Assembly (NCBI GenBank): GCA_963819715.1
Contig: CAWFXE010000001.1
Span: forward strand, 186,001-250,000
Direction: 5' to 3'
DNA from: DASUPK01 sp963819715
Lineage (GTDB): Bacteria; Actinomycetota; Thermoleophilia; Solirubrobacterales; 70-9
DNA: 64,000 nucleotides
Both the position numbers and the translations under genes were made by a program. The stretch's first letter is position 1. Each line of letters opens with the position of its first letter. Under the pieces are notes generated by a model. It saw only the letters and a list, made by a program, of their open reading frames with translations. It was not told the DNA's origin and did no database searches. Below are positions 42,062 through 50,086 of the stretch, in pieces.

Positions 42062-42097
42062 TTCTACAGAGATGACCTATGCGTGACCGCGCTCACA
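42062..42097 (-). repeat. Right terminal inverted repeat of the transposon
   Basis: Read on the minus strand it starts TGTGAGCGCGGTCACGCATA and ends TGTAGAA, matching 39193-39228 at 33 of 36 positions. Confidence 0.75.
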
Positions 42098-42134
42098 GAC
42101 GAATCGCACATACGTTCGTACGCTGTTTTTCGTG

Positions 42135-42497
42135 ATGACTCTGTTCAGGGCAATCCCGCTTCACGTGCACGCCGCTCTCGAGGTGGCCGCCGCCCCCATT
42201 TTGATGGTGGCGCCCTTCGCGCTCGGCTTCACGGCCTTCGCGGGCGCCCTGAGCATCGCTCTCGGGATTTTGCTGCTTGGGCTCGCCGCGTCGGTCTATG
42301 GCGACACCGAGCGGGGGAATGTGCCCCTGAGTGCCCATGCGGGTCTCGACTACACGCTGGCCGCCGCCACCATCGCGGCCGGGGTCGTGGCGGGAATCGC
42401 CGGCGATTACGTCGCAACAGTCTTTTTGGTCGGGTTCGGCTCCGCGCACATGGCGCTGACCGCTTCAACGCGGTTCAGTCGTCCGCTCGGCGCCTGA
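42135..42497 (+). CDS. SPW-type small membrane protein
   Basis: 120 residues (a GTG one codon upstream is also possible). Four hydrophobic segments alternate with short loops; the pattern of Pro and Gly residues (HAALEVAAAPILMVAPFALG) resembles SPW-repeat membrane proteins. The gene ends 33 bp before the terminator that serves as att site of element 3. The upstream region contains a transposon end, so its native promoter may be disrupted. Confidence 0.65.
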   Translation: MTLFRAIPLHVHAALEVAAAPILMVAPFALGFTAFAGALSIALGILLLGLAASVYGDTERGNVPLSAHAGLDYTLAAATIAAGVVAGIAGDYVATVFLVGFGSAHMALTASTRFSRPLGA

Positions 42498-42529
42498 GTA
42501 CCGGCTACCTCCCACAGACAACACACATA

Positions 42530-42583
42530 TCTCTCCTCCCTGTAGTACCCCTGAAACGGCCCTCTTTCCCGGAGGGCCGTTTC
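42530..42583. repeat. att copy of element 3 (left), a transcription terminator
   Basis: 54 bp identical to 52650-52703. It contains the hairpin AAACGGCCCTC-TTTCCCG-GAGGGCCGTTT, an 11-bp perfect stem, preceded by CTCCCTGTAGTACCCCTG. It lies downstream of the SPW gene, and the convergent gene at 52727 faces the other copy. Confidence 0.9.
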
Positions 42584-42645
42584 TCTTATGGGTGCAGGTA
42601 TTTTGTGGCCGTTGTCCAGCTAAAAAGCGGCGACGACGCGCCTTC

Positions 42646-42679
42646 GTGCGCCAGTCTGTGCGCCAGTGTGTGCGCCAGT
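42646..42679 (+). repeat. Arm-type repeats, 3 x GTGCGCCAGT, 12-bp period (left end of element 3)
   Basis: Copies at 42646, 42658 and 42670, about 65 bp inside the left att. Two copies with 11-bp period occur at 52546 and 52557 inside the right end. Likely integrase or accessory-protein arm sites. Confidence 0.6.
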
Positions 42680-42707
42680 CAGCGGCAGCGTAGACTCGCC
42701 CGGAGTC

Positions 42708-43268
42708 TTGACGAAGGCACGGGAGATCACCCGCGTCATCGACGCGCTGCTAGCCGAGCGCCCGGCGATGGTCGCTGCCTATGGCCTGGACAGCTGCATC
42801 ATCTGCACTCGGATCGCCGTCGAGATCGCTCGTGGTCAGGGCTTGCGTATTGAGCCGCTCGCCGTCGCCGTCCGGCTGAGCAAGCAGGGATTGCCGGCCG
42901 GTAGCCTCGGCTTCACATCGCGGCCTCTGACGACCGGGGATTGGGACGGCCATGTTGTCGCGGTGATCGAAGGCCGACACGCGCTCGACCTCACCCTCGA
43001 TTCAGCGCGAATGGGCGGCTTCGACGTCGTGCCTGTGACTTTTGAGGTGGCCCCGGAATTCCGGCGCGGTGATGGCGAGGCGACCATCCAGGTCGGAGGC
43101 ACCGAGGTCCGATATCAGGCGCGTCCGGACGAGAAGGAATACCTGAGTCTCGAGGACTGGAGTGACGTGGACGAGCGGAACCGTGTCCTGCCCTCATCCG
43201 CCGCCGGCTCACGGCCTAGGGAAACCGCGGTCGGGCCGGTGGACGTCTACTTGAACTTCCCGCAGTAA
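42708..43268 (+). CDS. Transglutaminase/cysteine-protease-like hypothetical protein
   Basis: 186 residues from TTG 42708 (GGAG upstream). A possible Cys-His-Asp triad appears as DSCIICTRIAVEIAR, DWDGHVVAVIEGR and ALDLTLDSA, the order found in transglutaminase-like enzymes. The assignment is by pattern only. It is cargo beside the left att site of element 3; the 3' end overlaps the convergent hicA by about 50 bases. Confidence 0.5.
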   Translation: MTKAREITRVIDALLAERPAMVAAYGLDSCIICTRIAVEIARGQGLRIEPLAVAVRLSKQGLPAGSLGFTSRPLTTGDWDGHVVAVIEGRHALDLTLDSARMGGFDVVPVTFEVAPEFRRGDGEATIQVGGTEVRYQARPDEKEYLSLEDWSDVDERNRVLPSSAAGSRPRETAVGPVDVYLNFPQ

Positions 43269-43482
43269 TCCCCGATCGAGTCCCCGCGAGGTCGAGTTGC
43301 GCCTTCAACAGCGCTCGCTTGACGTCTTTCCCCTCGTGGCGCGGGCTTGAGAGCGTTGCCCCGTGATCTTCCTTCTCGAGAATCTTGTGGCTGCCAGAGG
43401 TTCGGCAGTGGACCCAGCCGAAGCGGACCAGCGCCCGGACATGCCTCTCCCCCGGCGCCAGGGGAAGATCCCGCAAGCCCAC
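43216..43482 (-). CDS. hicA: HicA family toxin (mRNA interferase)
   Basis: 88 residues from GTG. The double-stranded-RNA-binding-like fold shows VRALVRFGWVHCRTSGSHKI with the catalytic histidine in GSHKIL, followed by LSSPRHEGKDVKRALLKAQL. HicA cleaves mRNA and is neutralised by HicB, whose gene lies directly upstream here. The C-terminal 20 residues after LDLAG are atypical and the true end may be disturbed. Confidence 0.8.
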   Translation of the reverse strand: MGLRDLPLAPGERHVRALVRFGWVHCRTSGSHKILEKEDHGATLSSPRHEGKDVKRALLKAQLDLAGTRSGITAGSSSRRPPARPRFP

Positions 43483-43884
43483 TTAGCCTAGGCGGGCTGG
43501 CGTTCGTGCCGGTCTGGAGGGAACGGGAAGGCGTGATCCTTCGCCTCCCGCAAGGGAACGGTGATGCTCGTCGCCTGGCCCAAAATCGGGCATCTGTGTC
43601 GAGGTTGCCTCCCGCGCGGCTCGATCCATGCGCGCCCCGATGACGCCAACAATCGCCTCATTCAAATTCTCCAGAGCTTCCTGCTCGGTCTCACCCTGGC
43701 TGGCGCAGCCAGGCAGATTCAGGCAGAAAGCGACGAAGCCGCCATCGACTTCATCCTCTTCGACGAGCACCTCAAGCTGCAGCTGGTCGTCAACTGATGC
43801 TGCTCCTCGTCGACCCCCAGTATGCGCGCGCGGGTATTGCCAACCGCCCGCGAAGGCGTCGATCATCTTTTCCATGGGCGTCAT
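43483..43884 (-). CDS. hicB: HicB family antitoxin
   Basis: 133 residues; start uncertain (ATG 43884 is given, the conserved domain begins only about 30 codons later). The HicB domain is DEVDGGFVAFCLNLPGCASQ followed by GETEQEALENLNEAIVGVI. The tail beyond is Pro/Arg-rich. It forms a toxin-antitoxin pair with hicA, with no gap between stop and toxin start. Such modules stabilise mobile elements. Confidence 0.8.
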   Translation of the reverse strand: MTPMEKMIDAFAGGWQYPRAHTGGRRGAASVDDQLQLEVLVEEDEVDGGFVAFCLNLPGCASQGETEQEALENLNEAIVGVIGARMDRAAREATSTQMPDFGPGDEHHRSLAGGEGSRLPVPSRPARTPARLG

Positions 43885-44031
43885 ATCGGATCCTGGGCTG
43901 TTGGGACTTGAGGAGCGCCCGTAGGCCCTTCGGGACGCGGCCACGCTCTACTGCATCTATTGCGTCTATCAGGCTACCCCGTCCGCAACCTGGGTTTCAA
44001 GCAGCGTTCGACTCCGAACGCCCAATCCCGC

Positions 44032-45207
44032 TCATAGCGCCAAATCCGCTGCAGGTTCACGCCCCTGCGCACCCAGGTAGGCGTCCATCCGCTCCCGCAC
44101 CTCGTCATGGCTCCCGGGCATCAGGTGCCCGTAGGTGTCGAACGTCGTCTGGATCTTCGAGTGCCCCATGTAGGTCTGGATCGCCTTCGGATTGGCGCCC
44201 GAGTCGATCATCAGCGAGGCGAACGTGTGCCGGCACTCGTGGAGCGTGATCGGCTCGAGCTCGCTCGCCTCCCAGCACTCCTGCGCGCGGTTGTCGATCG
44301 TCGAAGGCACGAACGGGTCGGATCCGGTGCGGCCGAACACGAGCGCCTCGCCGGAGCGCCCGGTGGTGATCATGTACTCGTCGAGGTGATCGCGCAGGGT
44401 CGCCAGGAGCGGCACCGTCCGCCGACTCGACTCCGACTTCGGGTCGATCGCGCCTTCCTCCTGGTCCCAGGATCGCTCGACGTGGATCCGCGACGAGGCC
44501 AGGTCGACGTCGACGCAGCGCAGCGCCATCAGCTCGCCGCGGCGCAGTCCGGCATAGAACGCCACCGCCCATAGAGCGCGGTCGCTGTCGGGCAGAACCG
44601 CGAGGAGCGCGGCTGCCTCCTCGGCCGAGGCGATCCGCTTCGGCCGGACGTTCCCCGGCACCGGCAGATCGATCCGCTCGGCCGGGTTGTTGGCGAGCTC
44701 GTCGCGGTCGATCGCGCGTCGGTAGAACGCCTGGACAGGGTTGAGGATGTTGCTCGCGCTGCCCGCGGCGAGCCCCTGCGCGAGCAGCTCGTCCGCCAGC
44801 TGCTGGACGTCGGCCCGCTGCACATCGCCGACACGGATCGCGCCGAGTCGCGAGGGCTCGATGTAGTTGCGCACCGCCCGCTCGTAGGAGCGGATCGTGT
44901 TCGGCTTGTAGCGAGCTCGGTTCTTGGGTCTGACCGTGCCCGCCTCCATCCCCGCCACGAATTCGGCTAGGGCTTCGGCCAAGGTTCGCGCGTCCCGGCG
45001 GATCGGCCGCAGCGCGCCGCGGTTCGCAGCCGCCAGCGCATCGGCACGCCAGGACTTCGCCTCGGCCTCGCGAGCAAACGTCTTGCGGACCTTCTTGCCG
45101 GATCGCGGCAGGTAGACCCAGGCCTCGTATCCGGCGTTGCAGCTGCAGCGCCGACCCGATCGGGCGCCGCAGCCTCGTGAATGCCGTTTCGTGATCCCAG
45201 TGGCCAT
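44032..45207 (-). CDS. int: Tyrosine recombinase (integrase) of element 3
   Basis: 391 residues. An N-terminal cysteine-rich segment (CGARSGRRCSCNAGYEAWV) leads into the arm-binding domain, a SAM-like domain (about 74-170) and the catalytic domain with Arg222 (GLRRGEL), Lys257, His323-x-x-Arg326 (LHECRHTFA), His349 (GHSKIQ) and Tyr359 (FDTYGHL). The ATG overlaps the upstream gene stop exactly as in element 2. It acts at the terminator-type att site. Confidence 0.92.
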   Translation of the reverse strand: MATGITKRHSRGCGARSGRRCSCNAGYEAWVYLPRSGKKVRKTFAREAEAKSWRADALAAANRGALRPIRRDARTLAEALAEFVAGMEAGTVRPKNRARYKPNTIRSYERAVRNYIEPSRLGAIRVGDVQRADVQQLADELLAQGLAAGSASNILNPVQAFYRRAIDRDELANNPAERIDLPVPGNVRPKRIASAEEAAALLAVLPDSDRALWAVAFYAGLRRGELMALRCVDVDLASSRIHVERSWDQEEGAIDPKSESSRRTVPLLATLRDHLDEYMITTGRSGEALVFGRTGSDPFVPSTIDNRAQECWEASELEPITLHECRHTFASLMIDSGANPKAIQTYMGHSKIQTTFDTYGHLMPGSHDEVRERMDAYLGAQGREPAADLAL

Positions 45208-45709
45208 CAGCTCGCCTCCGCGTAGGACAGCCCCTCGACGGCCAAAGCAGCGTCCAGCTGCGCCATCGCCACCGGCTCGCCGCCGGCTGTCGCTGGGAGT
45301 GGAACCTTGCGGCGGTGCTCATCGCCCACTCAAGGGCATCGAGCAGTGGCCGTGAGCTGTCCACCTGTTGGTCATCGAGCGGGCTCACGTCGAGCTCGGA
45401 GGACAACCGACTGTTAGCGATTCGTGCCATCGCTTCTGCGACGTGCGCCAGGACGTCGTCGTCTGCTTGGACCTCAGCGCGTGTTGGCGAGCTCGCGTTG
45501 AGCTCGTCCATTAGGTCGATCGCGGCGGACAAGTAGCGCGCCGGGCCGTGAAGATCCGCGGTCATGGGATCGTCGCGGGCAAGCAGGCGCCGACTCATCT
45601 CTTCGGCCTGCTGCTGCGCCCACTTTGCGTTGCTGTCGATCTCCGCGGCTACAGACAGCCGGAACAGCTCGACGTGCTCGGCGGGAATGCTCAGGGTTCT
45701 CTCAGCCAT
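45207..45709 (-). pseudogene. Small gene coupled to integrase, frameshifted
   Basis: Starts MAERTLSIPAEHVELFRLSV at 45709 and codes well to about 45325 (DALEWA). It then needs one frame change to continue as DEHRRKVPLPATAGGEP and end LSYAEAS with a TGA overlapping the int ATG. The same Glu-Ala-Ser-stop junction is found in element 2. The unshifted frame runs on through int without a stop, which is an artefact. Confidence 0.65.
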
Positions 45710-45831
45710 GCGTGCCCTCTCCTCTTCCGGAGGGGACGCGAGCGGCGGATACGCTCCCGGGGCGCCGGGCTATCTATCCCGGTGCCACGGGGGCGGCGAC
45801 ACCACTCGCGCGCCCCATTTCTGTTGGGGCG

Positions 45832-45895
45832 ACCCTACCCGCCACGGTGGCCAGACGCAAGGGTCGCTCACAAGCCCTCGCAACGCTTCGCAACG
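45832..45895 (-). promoter_or_regulatory. Promoter and direct-repeat operator of the int operon (element 3)
   Basis: On the minus strand: CGTTGCGA twice with 10-bp period (45878-45895), -35 TTGCGT (45855-45860), 17 bp, -10 TAGGGT (45832-45837). The layout is the same as at 5350-5414. An inverted repeat GCCCCA...TGGGGC follows the -10. The gene-free stretch 45710-46037 holds nothing else I can name. Confidence 0.7.
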
Positions 45896-46037
45896 GTTCC
45901 TTGGCTTGAGCCCTACTCGGCACACGCGCTAGGTCCGATCGCCCGCCCCTGGCCGTCTGAGGCCGCCTCGGCCGGCAGGAATCCGGGGAGGCCCCCTGGT
46001 GATCCGGGGGGCTTGTCCGTCGCGCTAGGCTCGCACC

Positions 46038-46649
46038 GTGCGCCGCCCGATTTCTCTCGCGATCCTCGCGGCCCTCGTACTCGTTGCCCTTGCCGTCGGC
46101 TTCTCGAGCGCCAACCGACCGACGGCCGCGAAGGGAGCGTCTACCTGCGGCGTCGAGCGCTGGGCAGTCAAGACCCTCTCTGATCCGCGCGAGAAGCTGG
46201 TCAGATTCAAGCCCCATGACACCTCGGTCGGCCGACTCGGTAAGAAGCCCGCCCCGCACGTCGGCTCTAGCACCCCGCGGATCAAGGGAGTGGAGACGAC
46301 GACCTATCGAGTGCAGGCGCGCCTGGTCGAGATGAAGCTCGAGGACGACCGCGACGTCCATCTCGTGATCGCCGTCCCGAGCGCACCCTCCAAGACGATG
46401 ATCGTGGAGTTCCCCGACACGACCTGTCCGGGCGCTTCCAGCTCGCCGAAGAAGGCGAGAATGGCGAGCGCGAGGGCCTCGCTGATCGCGGCCTGTGGTC
46501 AGCCGTCGTCCAGCCACTTCACCGACCTCAGCGGCACGGCGACGGTGACCGGCGTCGGCTTCTTCGACGTCCCGCACGGGCAAACCGGGGTGGCACCGAA
46601 CGCCATCGAACTCCATCCCGTGCTTAAGGTCGCTCGTCTGACCTGTTGA
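46038..46649 (+). CDS. Secreted hypothetical protein
   Basis: 203 residues from GTG. A signal peptide (ISLAILAALVLVALAVGFSS) precedes a domain with TTYRVQARLVEMKLEDDRDV, HLVIAVPSAPSKTMIVEFPD and a conserved Cys pair (TTCPG, AACGQ). I recall this pattern from uncharacterised actinobacterial proteins with an OB-like fold. It is encoded opposite to the element's core genes and is probably cargo. Confidence 0.65.
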   Translation: MRRPISLAILAALVLVALAVGFSSANRPTAAKGASTCGVERWAVKTLSDPREKLVRFKPHDTSVGRLGKKPAPHVGSSTPRIKGVETTTYRVQARLVEMKLEDDRDVHLVIAVPSAPSKTMIVEFPDTTCPGASSSPKKARMASARASLIAACGQPSSSHFTDLSGTATVTGVGFFDVPHGQTGVAPNAIELHPVLKVARLTC

Positions 46650-46668
46650 GCCGGTAGCTGAGCGTCCA

Positions 46669-46686
46669 TCGCAACGCTTCGCAGCG
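46669..46686. promoter_or_regulatory. Third copy of the CGCAACG direct-repeat operator
   Basis: TCGCAACG (46669-46676) and TCGCAGCG (46679-46686), 10-bp period, one mismatch from the operators at 5397 and 45878. It lies upstream of the plus-strand gene at 46731, so that gene may share the regulator of the int operon. Confidence 0.5.
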
Positions 46687-46730
46687 CTCTTGCGGACCCA
46701 CTTAGCCCGGGCGCCCAGCACCATTGTTCG

Positions 46731-46982
46731 ATGCGGTACGTTCGCCGTGTGACGCGCTTTGTATTCGAATACGAGGATGAGTCCGGGGACTGGCAGGTTC
46801 TCGGCACGGCACAGGGGTCGGGCGACGAGACGCACCTCGCCGACGCTCTGAAAGACCTCCAGGAGAATGAGCGCGAGGAATTGCGAGCGGGCCGCTACCG
46901 CTACCGGCCCGATGACGATTCGACGGAGCGCTCGACTGTCTTCACCCTGGATGCGAGCGGGCACGTGCACCTGTTGCCCTAG
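46731..46982 (+). CDS. Small hypothetical protein
   Basis: 83 residues with good coding character (FVFEYEDESGDWQVLGTAQG, ending DASGHVHLLP). The start may be the ATG at 46731 or the GTG six codons on. No family is recognised. It lies downstream of an operator-like repeat inside element 3. Confidence 0.55.
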   Translation: MRYVRRVTRFVFEYEDESGDWQVLGTAQGSGDETHLADALKDLQENEREELRAGRYRYRPDDDSTERSTVFTLDASGHVHLLP

Positions 46983-47078
46983 GGAACCTTCAAAGTCGCC
47001 AACCCGCGCGGCATCACGCCATCTGGGCCTATTGCCTGCCCTTGACCCGACCCATGTGGGCACGGGAGACTGGCCCAC

Positions 47079-47804
47079 GTGTTCGAAACTGCAACTTGGA
47101 GAACCGAGAACCGGCGGCACTTCGCTGTTGTGGAGCGTCTCTATCAGGAGGTTGGCCTGACGGTCAAGATCGAGGATTGGAACCTCGGCGATCACAGCGA
47201 GTTCGCTGCACTTCTCGCGCACCAGGTCGGCGCACAGCTCTTGAGCAGTTCGATCGCATTCGGCACGTCGCAACACGGGAAGGTTTCGAACCGTCGCAAG
47301 AACAAGGCCTGGGCCCCGGTCGAGCCGGAAGCCGGCGCACGAGCGGCCATCTTCCTCACTCTTGCGATGGCCGCGATGCTCTCTTCGGAGCTTGTTGAGG
47401 GCCTGGCCCCGCAGCCTGTCGAGCATGCGCGCCTTCTCGTGCAGAACGCATACTCGCCGCCCGACGAAGATCTGGAAGCGATCGAAGCCGTTAATACCCG
47501 AGTCCTCAACCGGCGTTCCTCGAAGGAAACCCAGGAGGCCACAGAACGCGGGGGCTTCGCGGCGAACATGATCGTGGAGGACGGCCGGGCGGCTCTTTGC
47601 TTTCAAGCACTTGAACTTGCCGGAGCCGATCCAGCGAACATGCCGGCCTTCGAGTTCGTGGCCGACGTCGATCAGTCGCAGTGGTATGACGTCCAGAACT
47701 ACGAGTGGTTCGAAGCGGTTTCGATGGTCTTCCCCCCGTACTGGAACGCGGCGGAAGACAGATTCCTCGAAATCGCGTTCGCTCCCTTCGTCGAAGCGGA
47801 ATGA
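47079..47804 (+). CDS. Hypothetical protein, element 3 cargo
   Basis: 241 residues from GTG. Mostly helical with an Ala/Met-rich helix (ARAAIFLTLAMAAML) and an acidic, aromatic C-terminus (SQWYDVQNYEWFEAV). No catalytic motif is recognised. Its base composition is a little less GC-rich than its neighbours. It is convergent with the coiled-coil gene, stops 30 bp apart. Confidence 0.6.
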   Translation: MFETATWRTENRRHFAVVERLYQEVGLTVKIEDWNLGDHSEFAALLAHQVGAQLLSSSIAFGTSQHGKVSNRRKNKAWAPVEPEAGARAAIFLTLAMAAMLSSELVEGLAPQPVEHARLLVQNAYSPPDEDLEAIEAVNTRVLNRRSSKETQEATERGGFAANMIVEDGRAALCFQALELAGADPANMPAFEFVADVDQSQWYDVQNYEWFEAVSMVFPPYWNAAEDRFLEIAFAPFVEAE

Positions 47805-47833
47805 CAACCGACTTCTGCGTCGGAGTCTGAGTC

Positions 47834-48711
47834 TCACTGGGCGGCCGGATAACCGTCTGCGTCGGGATGCAGGGCCGCCAGCTCCCCGTAGCTGAAGCCG
47901 TAGGCACTTGCCATGGACGCTCGCACGCAGTCGTTGCCCTTTCGCTTGAACTCACGACGGACGAGGCCGCCCGGTAGCCGCTCGACGCTGATCGGCTCCC
48001 GGGTCGCGCGGCCTCCTTCTCGATCACTTCGAGCAGCGCGGCGGTCAGATGCTCGAAGTCGCGCTGCACCTGATTCCTACCCGGGCCGGTTCTCGCCGCC
48101 AGCTCGGCACGCGCACGCTCCATTCGGGCCCCCTGCTTCTCTGCGTCCCGGGACAGATCCGGATTCGTGAGGCAGAAATGCTGCGGGGCGCCCCCGAAGC
48201 TCGCCATTGCGTCGCGGACCATTCGCCGCTTGCGCTGGCGCAGATGGATCGTCTGCATGCCCTCGATTAGCCGCAGCTGCTCCTCGGCGTCCGCGCCGGC
48301 GGCGGTCTCTTCGGCAGAGACCCACTCGTCCCAGTGGTCGACCATCGCGTCGGCCTGGGCGTAGAGGGCATCGTTCGCGAGCCGCTTCGTGGCCTCCACC
48401 TTGCGGCCCGCCTTGCCGACGTCCGCTCGCCTAACGGGCTCGGTCGCCTTGGGGATGTCGTCACCCTTCTCGAGCGCAGCCGCCGCGGCTGCCCGATCAG
48501 CGGCGGGTGCTGCCTCGTGGGCCCGGCGGGCATCGTCGAGCTCGGCCTTCGCGGCGTAGAGGGCGGCAACGGCGGTCCTGGCCTTCGCCGCTGCCTTCTG
48601 GATCGGATCCGGCGCCTCCGTGCCTTCGGGCACGACGTAGTGCAGATCGGGGTCGCCCCAGATCCGGCGCTTGGCTTCCTTGGTCGGTCGTGTCGCAGTC
48701 GCGGTGCTCAT
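47834..48711 (-). pseudogene. Coiled-coil protein, frameshifted near its end
   Basis: Starts MSTATATRPTKEAKRRIWGD at 48711, preceded by GAGGAG. Long Ala/Asp/Glu/Arg-rich helices follow (KAELDDARRAHEAA, HWDEWVSAEETAAGAD, QHFCLTNPDLSRDAEKQ). At about 48005 a one-base deletion shifts the frame to EPISVERLPGGLVRREFKRK and DCVRASMASAYGFSYGELAA, ending at 47834. It corresponds to 8093-8742 of element 2. Confidence 0.65.
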
Positions 48712-48938
48712 GCGTTTCTCCTCGTTGGAGTGGTCTTCGGGGGTCATGTCTTCGAGTGCCGGCTGGCGGTCGTCATCCGCCTCCAGGCCCGCGTCCTCGA
48801 GGGCCTGGCGTCGCGCGTCCCGGTACTCCGTCGTCTCGAACTTCGGATCGGGCTCGCCGGTGCCGCAGGGCGGTGTTGCGCTTCACCATCTCGTCGACGC
48901 GTGAGCTCGTCGGGGTTCTTGAATCGGCGGACGCTCAT
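48712..48938 (-). pseudogene. Small acidic protein, frameshifted
   Basis: Starts MSVRRFKNPDEL at 48938. After one or two frame changes it reads DPKFETTEYRDARRQALEDA and LEADDDRQPALED, running up to the coiled-coil gene. The element 2 counterpart (8756-8979) is broken at about the same place. Confidence 0.45.
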
Positions 48939-49119
48939 CGCGACCACCCCCAGGCGGCGGGCTCAAGGTCGGTCTTGTGCCGCGTCGCGATCTTGGCCGC
49001 GCTGGCCTTGATCTCGGCGTCGATCTCCGGGAAGTCCCGGCGCACCGCGCGATCGCGCGCGATGATCGGCATCGATTTGTACGGCTCACGCTTGTAGGGG
49101 ATTGTCTGTCGCCGGTCAT
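48935..49119 (-). pseudogene. Small basic protein, start disrupted
   Basis: One frame codes for IPYKREPYKSMPIIARDRAV and continues to TDLEPAAWGWSR with a TGA overlapping the next ATG. The ATG that follows the Shine-Dalgarno is in another frame, so a one-base change near the start separates them. The function is unknown. Confidence 0.4.
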
Positions 49120-49418
49120 CGGCGAGCTCCTTTCACTCGTTGTCTAAGTCGTTCGCACCGGTCCAGGTGACGATCGGCGACGTCGGCGGCGCCGAGCTTC
49201 GCGATGTGCTTCTCGAGCGCGGCAAGCTTTGCGCCGGCGGACTTCTTACTCGCACTCAGCTGCGCTGCCTTCTCTCGAATGGAGTCGGAGATGACTGCGG
49301 CCGGCGTATCGGGCTCGCAGGCCATCAGCAAGCGCGAGAGGTCGCGAAAGCGCTGCTCCGGATTCTCACCGGAGTCCGGCGGTTCGCTCTCGCGGAGATC
49401 GCGCCTAAGCCGCGCCAT
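49116..49418 (-). CDS. Small helical protein
   Basis: 100 residues from ATG 49418, preceded by GGGGGG. Helical and charged (DLSRLLMACEPDTPAAVISD, LEKHIAKLGAADVADRHLDR). It overlaps the following gene start by four bases. No family is recognised. Confidence 0.55.
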   Translation of the reverse strand: MARLRRDLRESEPPDSGENPEQRFRDLSRLLMACEPDTPAAVISDSIREKAAQLSASKKSAGAKLAALEKHIAKLGAADVADRHLDRCERLRQRVKGARR

Positions 49419-49419
49419 A

Positions 49420-49852
49420 CGTTCCCCCCTTCGGGTGAGCCGCCGCTTGGCTCGGGATCTCCGGGAGCCGGCGTTCCATGGCGGGCGTGGGCGGCCTTCC
49501 GGGCCCGCCTGGTCGCCGACGTCTCGGGCGCGAGCTCGTCGTCTTCGGGGAACCCAAGCTCGCCGAGCAGGCTGCGCAGCGCGAGTCGACACGCGCGGAG
49601 CTCCGGGACCGCTTTATTGACGACGGCTGTCCCTTCGATCCCTCGACCATGACGCCATCGCGCCGAACGGCCGTCTCGAGCTGGGAGATCATGTCCTGCT
49701 GACGGCATGCTGTCGTCAGCAGGACCAGCTCGCGCGCATCGAACTCCGCAGCCGGATGGAGGTCCTCGAGCAGGCGCCTCCAGAGGGCCCTGCCGGCATT
49801 GCCGAGCCCCTTCGGTGCGGCCGGCCTCTTCGGTGCCGGCTCGCTCAGGCAT
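49420..49852 (-). pseudogene. terS: P27-type terminase small subunit, frameshifted
   Basis: The frame reads LWRRLLEDLHPAAEFDAREL, then VLLTTACRQQDMISQLETAV, then RRDGVMVEGSKGQ, the pattern of phage P27-family TerS (helix, linker, GxxVEGSKGQ). After a frame change it continues NKAVPELRACRLALRSLLGE and LGFPEDDELAPE. Both ends of the gene are uncertain. There is no large subunit in element 3. Confidence 0.65.
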
Positions 49853-50086
49853 CCCTGCCCCCCTGAAAAACCATCGTTTGAGCACTGCGCGGACCGGGGC
49901 AGTCCCAGCCCTCATTCGGTCCCGCGCGTGCGAGGCGGTAGTTCCCCCCCTGGTACCCCCGGGGGGTCCTGGCAAGACGGAGCGCTGGCGACGGGCGCGA
50001 AGACCCGCCGCCAGCGCAGCGGCGCCGCCGTGAGCACCGTCCCCGCCGGGGCCAAGGAATCGCCGGCGAAGTTGATCGACAAGTCA

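Larger units (their letters stand above)
39193..42097. mobile_element. IS1595/ISXO2-type transposon with cargo
   Basis: 2.9 kb between 36-bp inverted repeats that match at 33 positions. It contains a ClpP-like protease, the DDE-type transposase, an HTH protein, a small minus-strand ORF and a HEPN-like protein. I looked for an 8-bp target duplication, as expected for IS1595, at these ends and did not find one. Passenger genes are known in this IS family. Confidence 0.65.

Noticed and set aside
39185..42105. Eight-base target duplication around the transposon
   Set aside because: The flanks GTCCTGGG and GACGAATC do not match; the exact ends or the duplication may have changed.
44105..45709. 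A 534-codon minus-strand ORF
   Set aside because: It joins a genuine small gene to an out-of-frame reading of int after a frameshift. Most of it is a shadow of the integrase.
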